Positions 27,759 through 36,904 of a DNA stretch of 64,000 nucleotides are shown piece by piece. The stretch lies in NCBI GenBank assembly GCA_963784195.1, contig CAWARA010000009.1, positions 262,042 to 326,041 on the forward strand, written 5' to 3'. Every line of letters starts with the position of its first letter. Within the stretch, counting starts at the first letter, position 1. A model generated the notes under the pieces. It did no database searches. It was not told the origin of the DNA and was given only the letters and a program-made list of their open reading frames with translations. This DNA is from CAVQAH01 sp963784195. Its GTDB lineage: Bacteria; Acidobacteriota; Vicinamibacteria; Vicinamibacterales; 2-12-FULL-66-21. A program made the translations under genes and the position numbers.

Positions 27759-28897
27759 GCGCGATGCGGCTGCGCGAAGTCGCCTGGGTGTTTCTCAAAC
27801 TTGGCACCACTGCCTTCGGCGGGCCCGCCGCTCATATCGCCATGATGGAAGACGAGGTCGTCCGACGCCGGGCGTGGCTGACGCGCGAGGCGTTCCTCGA
27901 CTACGTCGGGGCGACGAACCTCATACCTGGGCCGAACTCCACGGAACTGGCCATTCACATCGGGCACGCGCGCGCAGGCTGGGCAGGTCTTCTCGTTGCC
28001 GGTGTGTCGTTCATCGTTCCCGCAGCTTTGATTGTCAGCGCGGCCGCCTGGGCTTACGTTCGGTACGGCACGCTTGCCGGACCGGCAGGAATCCTCTACG
28101 GCATCAAACCAATCGTGATCGCCGTCGTCGCTCAAGCACTCTGGCGGCTGGGGATCACCGCGATCAAGAGCGCGTCGCTCGCGGTTGTAGCGGTTCTGGC
28201 TGCGTCAGGCGCCGCTGCCGGGATACACGAGATGCTGATCCTGTTGATCGCGGGCGTGCTGACGGCCGGCGCAACAGCGAGGTCTGTTCGGTCATCCCGA
28301 GCTGGTGTTCCGGTTCTCGCCGGCATTGCTGGCTCGATGGGGCTGAACGCGGCCGCCATGCTGCCCGTATCGCCAGCCCCGTTCGGGCTGCTGCAGTTGT
28401 TCGCCGTGTTTGCCAAAGCCGGCGCAGTGCTCTTCGGCAGCGGCTACGTGCTCCTGGCCTTTCTGCGAGCCGACCTCGTCGAGCGGCTCGGCTGGCTGAC
28501 CGAACCGCAGCTCCTCGATGCCATCGCGATCGGTCAGGTCACACCGGGGCCGGTCTTCACGACTGCGACATTCATCGGATTCATTCTCGGCGGGCCGGCC
28601 GGCGCATTCGTGGCAACCGTTGGGATCTTCCTGCCTGCTTTCGTCTTCGTCGCTATCAGCGGACCAGTGGTGCCGAAGCTTCGCCGGTCGGCCATCGCAG
28701 GTCGCGCGCTCGACGGGATCAACGCCGCTTCACTTGGGCTGATGGCGGCAGTCACGTGGCAACTCGGACGCGCGGCACTCACCGACCTGACGACGATCGG
28801 TCTCGCCTGCCTCAGCCTGCTCGCGCTCGTCCTGTTCCGGATCAATTCCGCCTGGCTCATCATCGCCGGCGCAATAATCGGCTGGATGCTCAGCTGA
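27755..28897 (+). CDS. chrA: Chromate transporter, ChrA family (two-domain)
   Basis: 380 residues with two homologous CHR domains. The first has LGTTAFGGPAAHIAMMEDEV and ATNLIPGPNSTELAIHIGH; the second has SGYVLLAFLRADLVERLGWL and IAIGQVTPGPVFTTATFIGF. The PGP motifs and the FGGP/FGSG motifs are diagnostic. It is an inner-membrane exporter of chromate, or a related anion antiporter. Start: GTG 27755 coupled to the cupin, or ATG 27764. The end overlaps the end of the converging AraC gene by 8 bp. Confidence 0.9.
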   Translation: MSAMRLREVAWVFLKLGTTAFGGPAAHIAMMEDEVVRRRAWLTREAFLDYVGATNLIPGPNSTELAIHIGHARAGWAGLLVAGVSFIVPAALIVSAAAWAYVRYGTLAGPAGILYGIKPIVIAVVAQALWRLGITAIKSASLAVVAVLAASGAAAGIHEMLILLIAGVLTAGATARSVRSSRAGVPVLAGIAGSMGLNAAAMLPVSPAPFGLLQLFAVFAKAGAVLFGSGYVLLAFLRADLVERLGWLTEPQLLDAIAIGQVTPGPVFTTATFIGFILGGPAGAFVATVGIFLPAFVFVAISGPVVPKLRRSAIAGRALDGINAASLGLMAAVTWQLGRAALTDLTTIGLACLSLLALVLFRINSAWLIIAGAIIGWMLS

Positions 28898-29841
28898 CCA
28901 ATCGGCACGCCAGAGCAGCAGCCGGTCTTCCGACGCGCGATCGGTTCTCCGCCCGATACTGCGAAGGCGTGCAGTGAAACGCCCGGCGGAACGCCGCCGT
29001 GAAGTGGCTGTGGCTGGAGAAGCCCAGATCGAATGCGAGACCGGTCAGGTCGTCGGTGTGAGGCAATTCGACCAAGCGCCCGGGCAAGGCGGAGCTGCAT
29101 CAGGTAACGATGCAACGCGACGCCCTCCAACTGGCTGAACACGTTCGTCAGATATGCCGGCGATGCCCCTACGGCGCGCGCCACGTCGACCAGCCGGATC
29201 TGGCACGCGAGGTTCGCCTCCAGATATTCCTTGGCGCGTCCAACGAGCCGCCGCGTCCGCACGGCCAACTCTCTGCGACGCGACTCGACCGTCACCGACA
29301 CACGCAGGAGCGCCAACGCAGCTTCCTCCCGGTGGAGTTCGTCGACGCCCTCACTCGCCGACCTGGCCAGAAACTCCGAACGCAGCCGCTGAAGCGGCGG
29401 TGACGCCCGGAAGCTGCGGCGGCGGAACAAAGGATGGAACGCAAGCCGAGCACCGGATGTGTGCAGGATCTCGGCGAGCGTTTCTGCACACGGCGTGATG
29501 ATCAGTTCTGCGTAACCGCGGCCGCGAGGCTGAGTCAGCGAGAAGGCTTCGCCACCGGTGACGAACAGCACCTGGTTCGGATCGGCAACGACCTCGTCCG
29601 TTCTGACGTGCCACACGAACAAGCCGCGGTAAGGCAGACAAATCTGGAAATCCGGTGAGAAGCCTTCCGGGGTGCGGCCCTGCGGTTCGTCGCACCTCAG
29701 GTCTTCAGCCATGACCACGGACGAGTCCACCAGCCGCGATCGGCTCCGCAGAATGGCGGCTTCCCTCCCGGCCGGTGATTCCGCACGTGCCACATGCGTC
29801 ACGCGGGAGACGGCTGCTCTTGCTGCGACACTGGCATTCAC
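28890..29841 (-). pseudogene. AraC family transcriptional regulator, one frameshift
   Basis: About 316 residues from GTG 29841, preceded by GGGAGG. A cupin-like sensor part (YRGLFVWHVRTDEVVADPNQ) is followed by the first helix-turn-helix (IRLVDVARAVGASPAYLTNV) and, after an indel near 29076, the second (LTGLAFDLGFSSHSHFTAAF followed by RRAFHCTPSQYR). It reads divergently from the NTF2-like gene and convergently with chrA. The ligand and targets are unknown; control of a neighbouring gene is likely. Confidence 0.8.
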
Positions 29842-29987
29842 TGGTTTCCTCCCTGGACCCCAGATTACACAAGATTCAAGTATCCGTATTGTCAGAACAC
29901 GGACAGCGGTCCGGCTACCGAAATCTTTCGACGCGCGATCGAAACCTTCTGATAGCAACGGAACTGCCGCGAGTGCAGCATCGGCGC

Positions 29988-30365
29988 ATGCCAGTTCCAT
30001 CCAAGTCTGCGCCTGACGATCTCACAACGCTTCTCCGCCTCAACGACGATTACATCGAATCCGTCCGAACGTCGAACGTGAAACGGTTCAGCGAGATCCT
30101 CGCTGAGGACTTTCTCTGCACGCTTGCGGACGGAACGCTGGTGGATCGTCAGCAGTTCCTGATCAATGCGGCGCAACCCACCACCGCGCATGGACTCGCC
30201 ATTCACGACGTGAATGTTCGTGTTCTCGGCGACGCTGCGATCGTCCACGCGGCGACGACGTTCACGTATCCCGACGGCCGGCCTGGCCGCGGACGCTACA
30301 CCGATGTATGGGCGCGGCGCGGCGGACGCTGGGTCGCCGTGGCCGCGCAATTCGTTCGACAGTAA
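29988..30365 (+). CDS. NTF2-like (DUF4440/SnoaL-type) protein
   Basis: 125 residues. LLRLNDDYIESVRTSNVKRF and LAEDFLCTLADGTLVDRQQF start the cone-shaped NTF2 fold, and GRYTDVWARRGGRWVAVAAQ is the typical C-terminal strand pair. It has no signal peptide. Proteins of this kind are small enzymes or ligand-binding domains; the activity is not predictable. It starts at ATG 29988, 146 bp from the divergent AraC start. Confidence 0.8.
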   Translation: MPVPSKSAPDDLTTLLRLNDDYIESVRTSNVKRFSEILAEDFLCTLADGTLVDRQQFLINAAQPTTAHGLAIHDVNVRVLGDAAIVHAATTFTYPDGRPGRGRYTDVWARRGGRWVAVAAQFVRQ

Positions 30366-30510
30366 GCCGTCACGGTTCTCCTCATCGCCACGTCTGCACT
30401 CAGCAAAACATTGTGGTAGCAGCAATTCCACCCGCTGCCGACAATCCCACCTTCATGCCATCCGCGGACGATGTGCGTGTCCCGGACGGCCATCTCCAGG
30501 AGGCACGACC

Positions 30511-31722
30511 GTGACACACTCTCTCGCCCCGCTGGCACTCGTGGTTTCGCTGGGCCTGGCTGCGACCTCCGCAGTCAGGTTCGACGGCACTGAGCCCGAT
30601 TACGTCCGAAGGTACAAGATCGAAACGCTGCCGTCACTGGGTGGCACGAGCAGCCGCGGCAACGGCATCAACAACTGGGGCCTCGTCGCCGGCTTTTCCA
30701 ACCTCACCGATAACAAAGCGCGGCGCGCCACGATCTGGCTGGATGGCCGCGCGCATCCACTCGACACGCTCGGCGGCACGAACAGCAGCGTCGCCTGGTC
30801 TGGCCAGAGCAACCGTCCGCTCGTGGTCGGCATCGCGCAAACGTCGGATCCGCAGACACGCAAGGACGGATGGAGTTGCCGGAATTTCTTTCCGGCGCCC
30901 GACAACATGAAATACCTGTGTCTGGGCTTCGTGTGGGAATGGGGACAGATGACTCGTCTGCCGACACTGGGCGGCGACAACGGCTTTGCCGCGAGCGCGA
31001 ACAACAGGCGGCAGGTCGTCGGATGGGCGGAGAACACGGTGCTGGATTCGACCTGTGCTGGCGTGCCGCAGCCGCAGTTCCGCGCGGTGCTCTGGGATCT
31101 GAACACGGATCAGACGCACGAACTGCTTCCCTACGACATCGACTCGACGTCAGCGGCCACCGCGATCAACAACCGCGGCCAGGTGGTCGGCATTTCCGGC
31201 GACTGCGATCAATCCGTCGGACGGCACTCGGCAAGACACGCCGTGATGTGGGAGGACGGCGTCGTCAAGGACCTCGGCAACGTCGGCGGCAACACGTGGA
31301 ATACGCCCACCGCGATCAACCAGCGCGGCGACATCGTCGTCGGCTTCGCGAGCTCTCCTGGCGACGACCCTGATGCGCCCAAGCTGCGCGCGTTCGCGTG
31401 GACCACGCGCAGGAACTTCTGCACCAAGCTGCCGGGCACGGACATCTGCGATCTCGGCACTCTCGATCCCAACGGCACGGCGCAGGCGTGGGGCTTGAAC
31501 GAACGCGGCCAGATCGTCGGCACGTCATGCCCGCCGTCCGGCGGCTGCAAGGCGTTTCTGTGGGAAAAGGGCGCGATGTACGACCTCAACGAGGGGCGAG
31601 GCAATTTCCCTCATCGTCTCGAGAATGCGATGGATATCAACAACCGCGGGCAGATCACCGGCCGGGCGGTCACGGCTGGCGGAGAGGGCCTTGGAATCGT
31701 GGCTACGCCTCGGGGCAGGTAA
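30511..31722 (+). CDS. HAF-repeat extracellular protein
   Basis: 403 residues from GTG 30511 with CCAGGAGG before it, and a signal peptide. The protein consists of repeated units of about 45 residues with the pattern LGTLGG..S.A..IN..GQVVG, e.g. LPSLGGTSSRGNGINNWGLV, LPTLGGDNGFAASANNRRQV and TSAATAINNRGQVVGIS. These are HAF/extracellular repeats, expected to form a beta-propeller. There are about seven units. The function is unknown; it is probably surface-exposed or periplasmic. Confidence 0.85.
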   Translation: MTHSLAPLALVVSLGLAATSAVRFDGTEPDYVRRYKIETLPSLGGTSSRGNGINNWGLVAGFSNLTDNKARRATIWLDGRAHPLDTLGGTNSSVAWSGQSNRPLVVGIAQTSDPQTRKDGWSCRNFFPAPDNMKYLCLGFVWEWGQMTRLPTLGGDNGFAASANNRRQVVGWAENTVLDSTCAGVPQPQFRAVLWDLNTDQTHELLPYDIDSTSAATAINNRGQVVGISGDCDQSVGRHSARHAVMWEDGVVKDLGNVGGNTWNTPTAINQRGDIVVGFASSPGDDPDAPKLRAFAWTTRRNFCTKLPGTDICDLGTLDPNGTAQAWGLNERGQIVGTSCPPSGGCKAFLWEKGAMYDLNEGRGNFPHRLENAMDINNRGQITGRAVTAGGEGLGIVATPRGR

Positions 31723-31735
31723 CGGAGGAGACGGG

Positions 31736-32223
31736 GACGGAGGGGACGGAGGAAACGGAACGAGCTTCAACTCGGAGACACAGAGACACGGAGGCTCACT
31801 ACTTTTTTGTTGCTGCAGCCGATGCAGGCCCGGCCGATGGCCTGATGATCCTACACATCTCGTGACAGGCCACGAGACACCACGCGCCAACCCGCCGATG
31901 CCGCCGCGCGCAGCGCGGCGAGCGATCGACCGACACCCCGCGGACACAAGCCGCGGGCGAAGGGTGGAGGCGGCTTGTGCCCGCGGGGTGTCGGTCGATC
32001 GCCGGTCCGGCCGACGGCCGGGCCGGCATCGGCACACCGGCGCGTTCGTCGCTACCGGTCGCCTCGTGTGTGGTCTGCCCCTGATGCCACCGATATGTGA
32101 TCAATCATCAGCGCTGCGCCCGGGCTGCCGATCGCCGTACCTAGCTTTCATCAGCCTGCATATCTCCGTTTCTCCGCGTCTCCGTTTTTGAAGCTCGTTC
32201 CGTGTCCCCCGTCCCCTCCGTCC
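31736..32223. repeat. Palindromic element B: nested three-hairpin repeat with long arms
   Basis: Intergenic element with about 60-bp inverted arms (31736-31793 and 32164-32223, sharing GGACGGAGGGGACGG and CGGAACGAGCTTCAA). Inside is a core like that of element A. A closing stem GCCGATGCCG (31894-31903) pairs with 32024-32033. Hairpin CGCCGCGC-GCA-GCGCGGCG lies at 31902-31920. A 33-bp stem with one mismatch (31922-31954 / 31970-32002, 15-nt loop) follows, then hairpin CCGGCC-GAC-GGCCGG at 32007-32021. No open frame inside resembles a protein. Confidence 0.9.
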
Positions 32224-32236
32224 CATCATTCGAGGA

Positions 32237-32672
32237 TCACGTCGGACTCCAATACCAGATCACCAGGGCACCGACCGTCATCAGCGTCACGCCAACAGTC
32301 ATCTGCCAATTGACCGGCTCTCGCAGCCACAGCGCCGCGAGTACCGATTGTCAGGGGAAGACTCAGCTTGTCGATTGGAGAAACCAGAGACGCCGGGGCC
32401 ATCTGCAGCGCGCGGAAATACGCCAGCCACGACACGCCCGTCGCAAGGCCGGACAGAACCAGGAACACCAACGAACGCCGCGGAATGTTCGTCAGGCCCT
32501 TGTGCTCACCGAGGAAGAACACCAGCGCCCACGCCGCGAACAGCACGACGACGGTCCTGATCGCCGTGGCGGTCGTCGAGGGCACGGCGGTAACGCCGAT
32601 CTTCGCCAGGATTGCGGTCAGTGCGGCCGCGACGGCCGCCAGCAGTGCCCAGAAGAACCACGTCATCGGCAT
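32237..32672 (-). pseudogene. EamA-family (DMT) single-domain transporter, one frameshift
   Basis: About 145 residues with four to five helices: TWFFWALLAAVAAALTAILA, AWALVFFLGEHKGL and SWLAYFRALQMAPASLVSPI followed by DKLSLPLTI. After an indel near 32345 the natural end continues in another frame (VLAALWLREPVNWQMTVGVT, then LMTVGALVIW) to a stop at 32237. This is the half-size EamA type that must dimerise to transport. The substrate is unknown. Confidence 0.75.
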
Positions 32673-32734
32673 ACCCCAGTCTTCACGCTCTCCAACCAGA
32701 CTTTGGAGCGTAAAAACGTGGATGATACGTCACT

Positions 32735-33589
32735 ATGAAGGGACTGCTCCGATCGACTGCCGCGCTCGTGGTCACCGGCGCCGCTCTCGGTGCGGCAGCC
32801 TCGCAACCCCCGCAGTCCGCAGGCACGGCCGACGTGAATCAGCGGAGCACGCCGCTCACCATCGGCGAGACGTTTGCGATCGCGTCCAAGGTTCTCAACG
32901 AGACGCGGCGCATCAACGTCTACCTGCCACCTGCCTACTCTGAGCCCGCACCTGTGAGTTTGCCGGTCCTATACATGCCGGACGGCGGCGTCGCCGAAGA
33001 CTTTCTGCACATCGCCGGTCTCGTGCAGGTCAGCGTTGGCAACGGCACGATGAGGCCGTTCATCCTGGCAGGTATCGAGAACACCGAGCGGCGGCGGGAC
33101 ATGACGGGACCGACCGAGAACCCCGAGGATCGGAAGATAGCGCCGCGAGTCGGCGGTTCGGCGGCTTTCCGACGTTTCATCAAGGACGAGTTGAAGCCGG
33201 CCATTCAAGCGCGCTACCGGACGACCGCCGAGTCGGCGATCGTCGGTGAATCGCTCGCGGGCCTCTTCGTGATGGAAACCTTCTTCCTCGATCCGGAGGT
33301 GTTCGACACGTACATCGCGTTCGATCCGAGCCTGTGGTGGAACAATCACCAGCTCGTCGATAGTGCGAGCCAGCGCCTCAGCGCCAGGACGTCGCTCGAC
33401 AAGACGGTGTACGTGGCATTTGGCAGCGACAGCGGCCTCGACACCCTGACCGCACAGCTCGCCGGCGTCCTGCGCCGCCACCCGTCGTCAACGTTGAGAT
33501 GGCACATCGTGCCGATGCCGGAAGAGAAGCACGCGACGATCTACCATCCGGCCGCGCTGCGCGCCTTTCGCACGCTGTTCAAGCCGTAG
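32735..33589 (+). CDS. Secreted alpha/beta-hydrolase, esterase D/Fes-like
   Basis: 284 residues with a signal peptide (STAALVVTGAALGAAASQ). RINVYLPPAYSEPAPVSLPV followed by LYMPDGG is the start of putative-esterase (Fes/IroE, PF00756-like) domains. ESAIVGESLAGLFVMETFFL holds the nucleophile Ser in GESLAG, and EEKHATIYHPAAL the catalytic His. Likely substrates are acyl esters, possibly siderophore-like, but this is not shown. The end overlaps the end of the converging molybdopterin oxidoreductase gene by 11 bp. Confidence 0.85.
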   Translation: MKGLLRSTAALVVTGAALGAAASQPPQSAGTADVNQRSTPLTIGETFAIASKVLNETRRINVYLPPAYSEPAPVSLPVLYMPDGGVAEDFLHIAGLVQVSVGNGTMRPFILAGIENTERRRDMTGPTENPEDRKIAPRVGGSAAFRRFIKDELKPAIQARYRTTAESAIVGESLAGLFVMETFFLDPEVFDTYIAFDPSLWWNNHQLVDSASQRLSARTSLDKTVYVAFGSDSGLDTLTAQLAGVLRRHPSSTLRWHIVPMPEEKHATIYHPAALRAFRTLFKP

Positions 33590-35630
33590 AGGGTCCCGAG
33601 ACTTCCACGAACGCATCGTAGAGCCCACTGCCGCCGCCCCAGTCGGTCGGCTCCTCCGCCGTGAGGACGTTGACCGAACGACGCTCGCCATGCGCATCGG
33701 TGAACCCGCCGAACGGCATCCAGACCACGCCCGGTCTGACGCGATCCGACACGCGGCAGACAGCACGCACTTCACCTCTCTCGTTGCGCACGAACACGGA
33801 ATCTCCGGTGGCGACGCCTCGCCGGCGTGCGTCTTCGGCGTGAATCTCGATGAACAGTTCTCCCGCGCGGCGGCTGTGGCGGTCTTGATTGTTGTATCCG
33901 GAGTTCAGGAAGTGCAGCTGCTTCCCGGTGATCAACTGCAGCCCATCACCCGAAGGCATCTCACCTGCCGACGGCAGCGAATCGTGCCCGGCCTCGCGCA
34001 GTGACTCCGAATACAGTTCAGCCTTGCCGCTCGGCGTGTTGAAGCCGCCGTTGGCAAAGGGCCGCCAGTCGTCTCCACAATTCAGACGGACGTGGCCCTC
34101 TTCCCAGAGACGTTCGTACGTGATGCCATCGAGCCACGGATGTCCGCTCGCCAGCGCTCCACGCAGCATGGACTCGTCGCTCTCGAACAGCCACTCCTCC
34201 CTCCGACCCAGCGCCGCAGCCAATCGCCGGAACAACTCGGTGTTCGACACCGACTCGCCCCGCGGCGCGATCGCCGGACGATTCATCGCGAGATACAAGT
34301 GACCCCATGCGGGCGACAAATCCAGGTGCTCGATCTGACTCGTGGCAGGCAGGACGTAGTCGGCGTAACGCGCTGTCTCGGTGACGAACAGGTCGTGCAC
34401 GACCGTGAACAGGTCGTCGCGCATGAGCCCCTGCCGGATCCTGTTCTGGTTCGGCATCGAGACCATCGGATTCGCGCCGTAAACCATCAGCGACCGGATC
34501 GGCGGCCGCAGGTCGCGGTCGCACAAATCCTTGCCGAGATCGCGCATGTTCAGGACGCGCACGCCCGCAACGTGCACCTCAGGCATCTTCACGCGGTCCA
34601 TGTCCAGCGCTGCGAACTGCAGCGCGTGCGTGGAGCGAGCGAGGCCGCCTCCCCGGTGCTTCCACGCTCCGGTCAACACCGGCAGGCAGCCGAGGGTGCG
34701 GAACTGCATCGCGCCATGCCGATGATGCTCGACCCCGATCAACGGCCGCAGCAAAGACGGCTGCGTCGTCGCGTATTCGCGCGCGAATCGTTCGATGTCG
34801 TCTGCCGGCAGGCCCACCGTGCTGGCAACACGTTCAGGAGCGTATTGCTGCACGCGTTCCACGAGCGCGTCGTAACCAACCGCGTGCTGCGAAACGTACT
34901 CGCGATCGACAAGCCCGTCGCGGACGATGACGTGCATCATCGCCAGCGCCAGCGCGGCATCACTCGACGGCTTGATCTGGATGTGCCAGTCAACCGACTC
35001 CGCGGTACGAGTCCTGATGGGGTCCACCGCCACGATCTTCGCGCCGCGGCGCTGCGCTTCGCGCACGAGTGGCCAGAAATGGAGGTTGGTGACGATCGTG
35101 TTCGTTCCCCACAACACGACGTACCGGCTGTGAACGATCTGTTCGGGATCGATTCCCGTCCCCGTCCCGATTGTCGACGAAAGGCCGGCCGCAGCCACCG
35201 CGCCGCAGATGTTCCGCTCGAGCCCGCTGCAGCCCATCGAACCGAACAGCCGCCTGTCGAGCGAGGCCGTCTGTATCAGCGCCTGCACACCCGCCGAGCT
35301 GTATGGCAGGAGCGCCTCCGGGCCCGATTCGTCGATGGTGGTCTTCCACCGTGCGGCGATGTCCGCGAGCGCTTCGTCCCAGCTCACCCGCACGAAGCGC
35401 GCCTCGCCCTTGGCCCCTGAGCGCTTGAGCGGGTGCAAGACTCGATCGGGATGGTAGACGCGCTCGAGATAGTGATTGACCTTGGCGCACAGCGTCCCGC
35501 GGTTGAATGGATGCGCAGGATCGCCCGAGAGACGCTCGGCGGTACCATCCCGGACCTCGACCACCCACCCGCACGTATCAGGACAGTCATGCCCGCATGC
35601 CCCGCGAACGACCTGGATCGGTGAGGTCAA
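33579..35630 (-). CDS. Molybdopterin-dependent oxidoreductase with 4Fe-4S cluster
   Basis: 683-residue catalytic subunit of the DMSO-reductase superfamily. Cys12, Cys16, Cys20 (ACGHDCPDTC) and Cys48 (TLCAK) bind the 4Fe-4S cluster. YVVLWGTNTIVTNLHFWPLV and VYGANPMVSMPNQNRIRQ bind the bis-MGD cofactor, and NNQDRHSRRAGELFIEIHAE followed by DARRRGVATGDSVFV is the C-terminal molydopterin-dinucleotide domain. There is no Tat signal, so it is cytoplasmic. It starts at TTG 35630 after GGGGGGAA. No electron-transfer subunit is adjacent, so partner and substrate stay open. Confidence 0.85.
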   Translation of the reverse strand: MTSPIQVVRGACGHDCPDTCGWVVEVRDGTAERLSGDPAHPFNRGTLCAKVNHYLERVYHPDRVLHPLKRSGAKGEARFVRVSWDEALADIAARWKTTIDESGPEALLPYSSAGVQALIQTASLDRRLFGSMGCSGLERNICGAVAAAGLSSTIGTGTGIDPEQIVHSRYVVLWGTNTIVTNLHFWPLVREAQRRGAKIVAVDPIRTRTAESVDWHIQIKPSSDAALALAMMHVIVRDGLVDREYVSQHAVGYDALVERVQQYAPERVASTVGLPADDIERFAREYATTQPSLLRPLIGVEHHRHGAMQFRTLGCLPVLTGAWKHRGGGLARSTHALQFAALDMDRVKMPEVHVAGVRVLNMRDLGKDLCDRDLRPPIRSLMVYGANPMVSMPNQNRIRQGLMRDDLFTVVHDLFVTETARYADYVLPATSQIEHLDLSPAWGHLYLAMNRPAIAPRGESVSNTELFRRLAAALGRREEWLFESDESMLRGALASGHPWLDGITYERLWEEGHVRLNCGDDWRPFANGGFNTPSGKAELYSESLREAGHDSLPSAGEMPSGDGLQLITGKQLHFLNSGYNNQDRHSRRAGELFIEIHAEDARRRGVATGDSVFVRNERGEVRAVCRVSDRVRPGVVWMPFGGFTDAHGERRSVNVLTAEEPTDWGGGSGLYDAFVEVSGPSTA

Positions 35631-35716
35631 TCGGATTCCCCCCTTCGCCTCTCGCGAGTTTAACCTTGGAGGTAGCGGGGGCGGGGGCCAAACGATGGAT
35701 GGTCCTTCACTGCCGA

Positions 35717-36850
35717 GGGTTCCTCACGAGGGTTCATACGGGGGTTCATACGGGGGTTCACGACGGGGGTTCACGACGAGGGTTCAGACGCCGGGTTCAC
35801 GGACGATGGTTCGCCGGCTGCGACACGGTCCGAGCCGAGCGAGCCGGTTGGCTCGGGGCGACCTCTGAGCTGCGCGACGGCGACAGTCTAAAAACGGCCT
35901 CGGAGCGGGTCCCTTCGTCGCCGGCCAGGCTTCGTCTCCGGCGTACGGCAAACCCCGTTGCCCAACCGATTGGGCGCGGACCGTCGGATTAGCTAAGCCG
36001 GCGACGCGGCCGTGAGCACGCGCCGCGGAGAGGTCGTTTTTCCGCGCAGCGAAGCGGGAGCCCCGAGACGACCGGCTCGATCGGCACGGACGAACGGACG
36101 ATAGACGGGGTTCACGACGTGGGTTCACGACGAGGGTTCATGACGACGGTTCAGACGAGAGTTCACGACGAGGGTTCACCGGCTGCGACACGGTCCGAGC
36201 CGAGCGAGCCGGTTGGCTCGGGGCGACCTCTGAGCTGCGCGACGGCGACAGTCTAAAAACGGCCTCGGAGCGGGTCCTTCGTCGCCGGCCAGGCTTCGTC
36301 TCCGGCGTACGGCACACCCCGTTGCCCAACCGATTGGGCGCGGACGTTCGGATCAGCCAAGCCGGCGACGCGGCCGTGAGCACGCGCCGCGGAGAGGTCG
36401 TTTTTCCGCGCAGCGAAGCGGGAGTTCCGAGACGACCGAGTCGGTTGGACGAACGGACGATAGACGGGTTCACGACGGGGTTCAGGACGAGTGGTTCATG
36501 ACGAAGGTTCAGGCCGAGAGTTCACGACGAGGGTTCACCGCTGCGACACGGTCCGAGCCGAGCGAGCCGGTTGGCTCGGGGCGACCTCTGAGCTGCGCGA
36601 CGGCGGCAGTCTAAAAACGGCCTCGGAGCGGGTCCCATCGTCGCCGGCCAGGCTTCGTCTCCGGCGTACGGCAGACCCCGTTGCCCAACCGATTGGGCGC
36701 GGACGTTCGGATCAGCTATGCCGGCGACGCGGCGTCAGCACGCGCCGCGGAGAGGTCGTTTTTCCGCGCAGCGAAGCGGGAGTTCACGACGCGGGTTCAC
36801 CGCTGCGACACGGTCCGAGCCGAGCGAGCCGGTTGGCTCGAGGCGACGTC
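35717..36850. repeat. Composite tandem array: 12-14 bp minisatellite plus 260-365 bp bodies
   Basis: Eight units of a GGGTTCATACGG/GGGTTCACGACGA minisatellite (35717-35813) lead into a body that begins CTGCGACACGGTCCGAGCCG. Bodies begin at 35818, 36183 and 36541, plus a partial one at 36803 (periods about 365, 358 and 262 bp), each separated by more GGTTCACGACGA units. Within a body CGAGCC-GGTT-GGCTCG and GCCCAA-CCGA-TTGGGC form hairpins, and AAAAACGGCCTC can pair at long range with GAGGTCGTTTTT. Copies differ by scattered substitutions and 1-nt indels. The frames are open in places but the translations look low-complexity and unlike proteins. Confidence 0.9.
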
Positions 36851-36904
36851 TGAAGCTACGCGAAAGGACGAAGGATCCCAGGCCGGCGCGCACTCTATAT
36901 ACAC

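Noticed and set aside
35718..36473. Protein-coding genes inside the tandem array (both strands have ORFs of 110-160 codons)
   Set aside because: Translations are low-complexity Ser/Arg-rich, differ in frame between repeat copies and contain indels between copies.
35717..36850. CRISPR array
   Set aside because: The regularly spaced units are 260-365 bp bodies with 12-14 bp minisatellites, not 24-40 bp repeats with unique spacers, and there are no cas genes.
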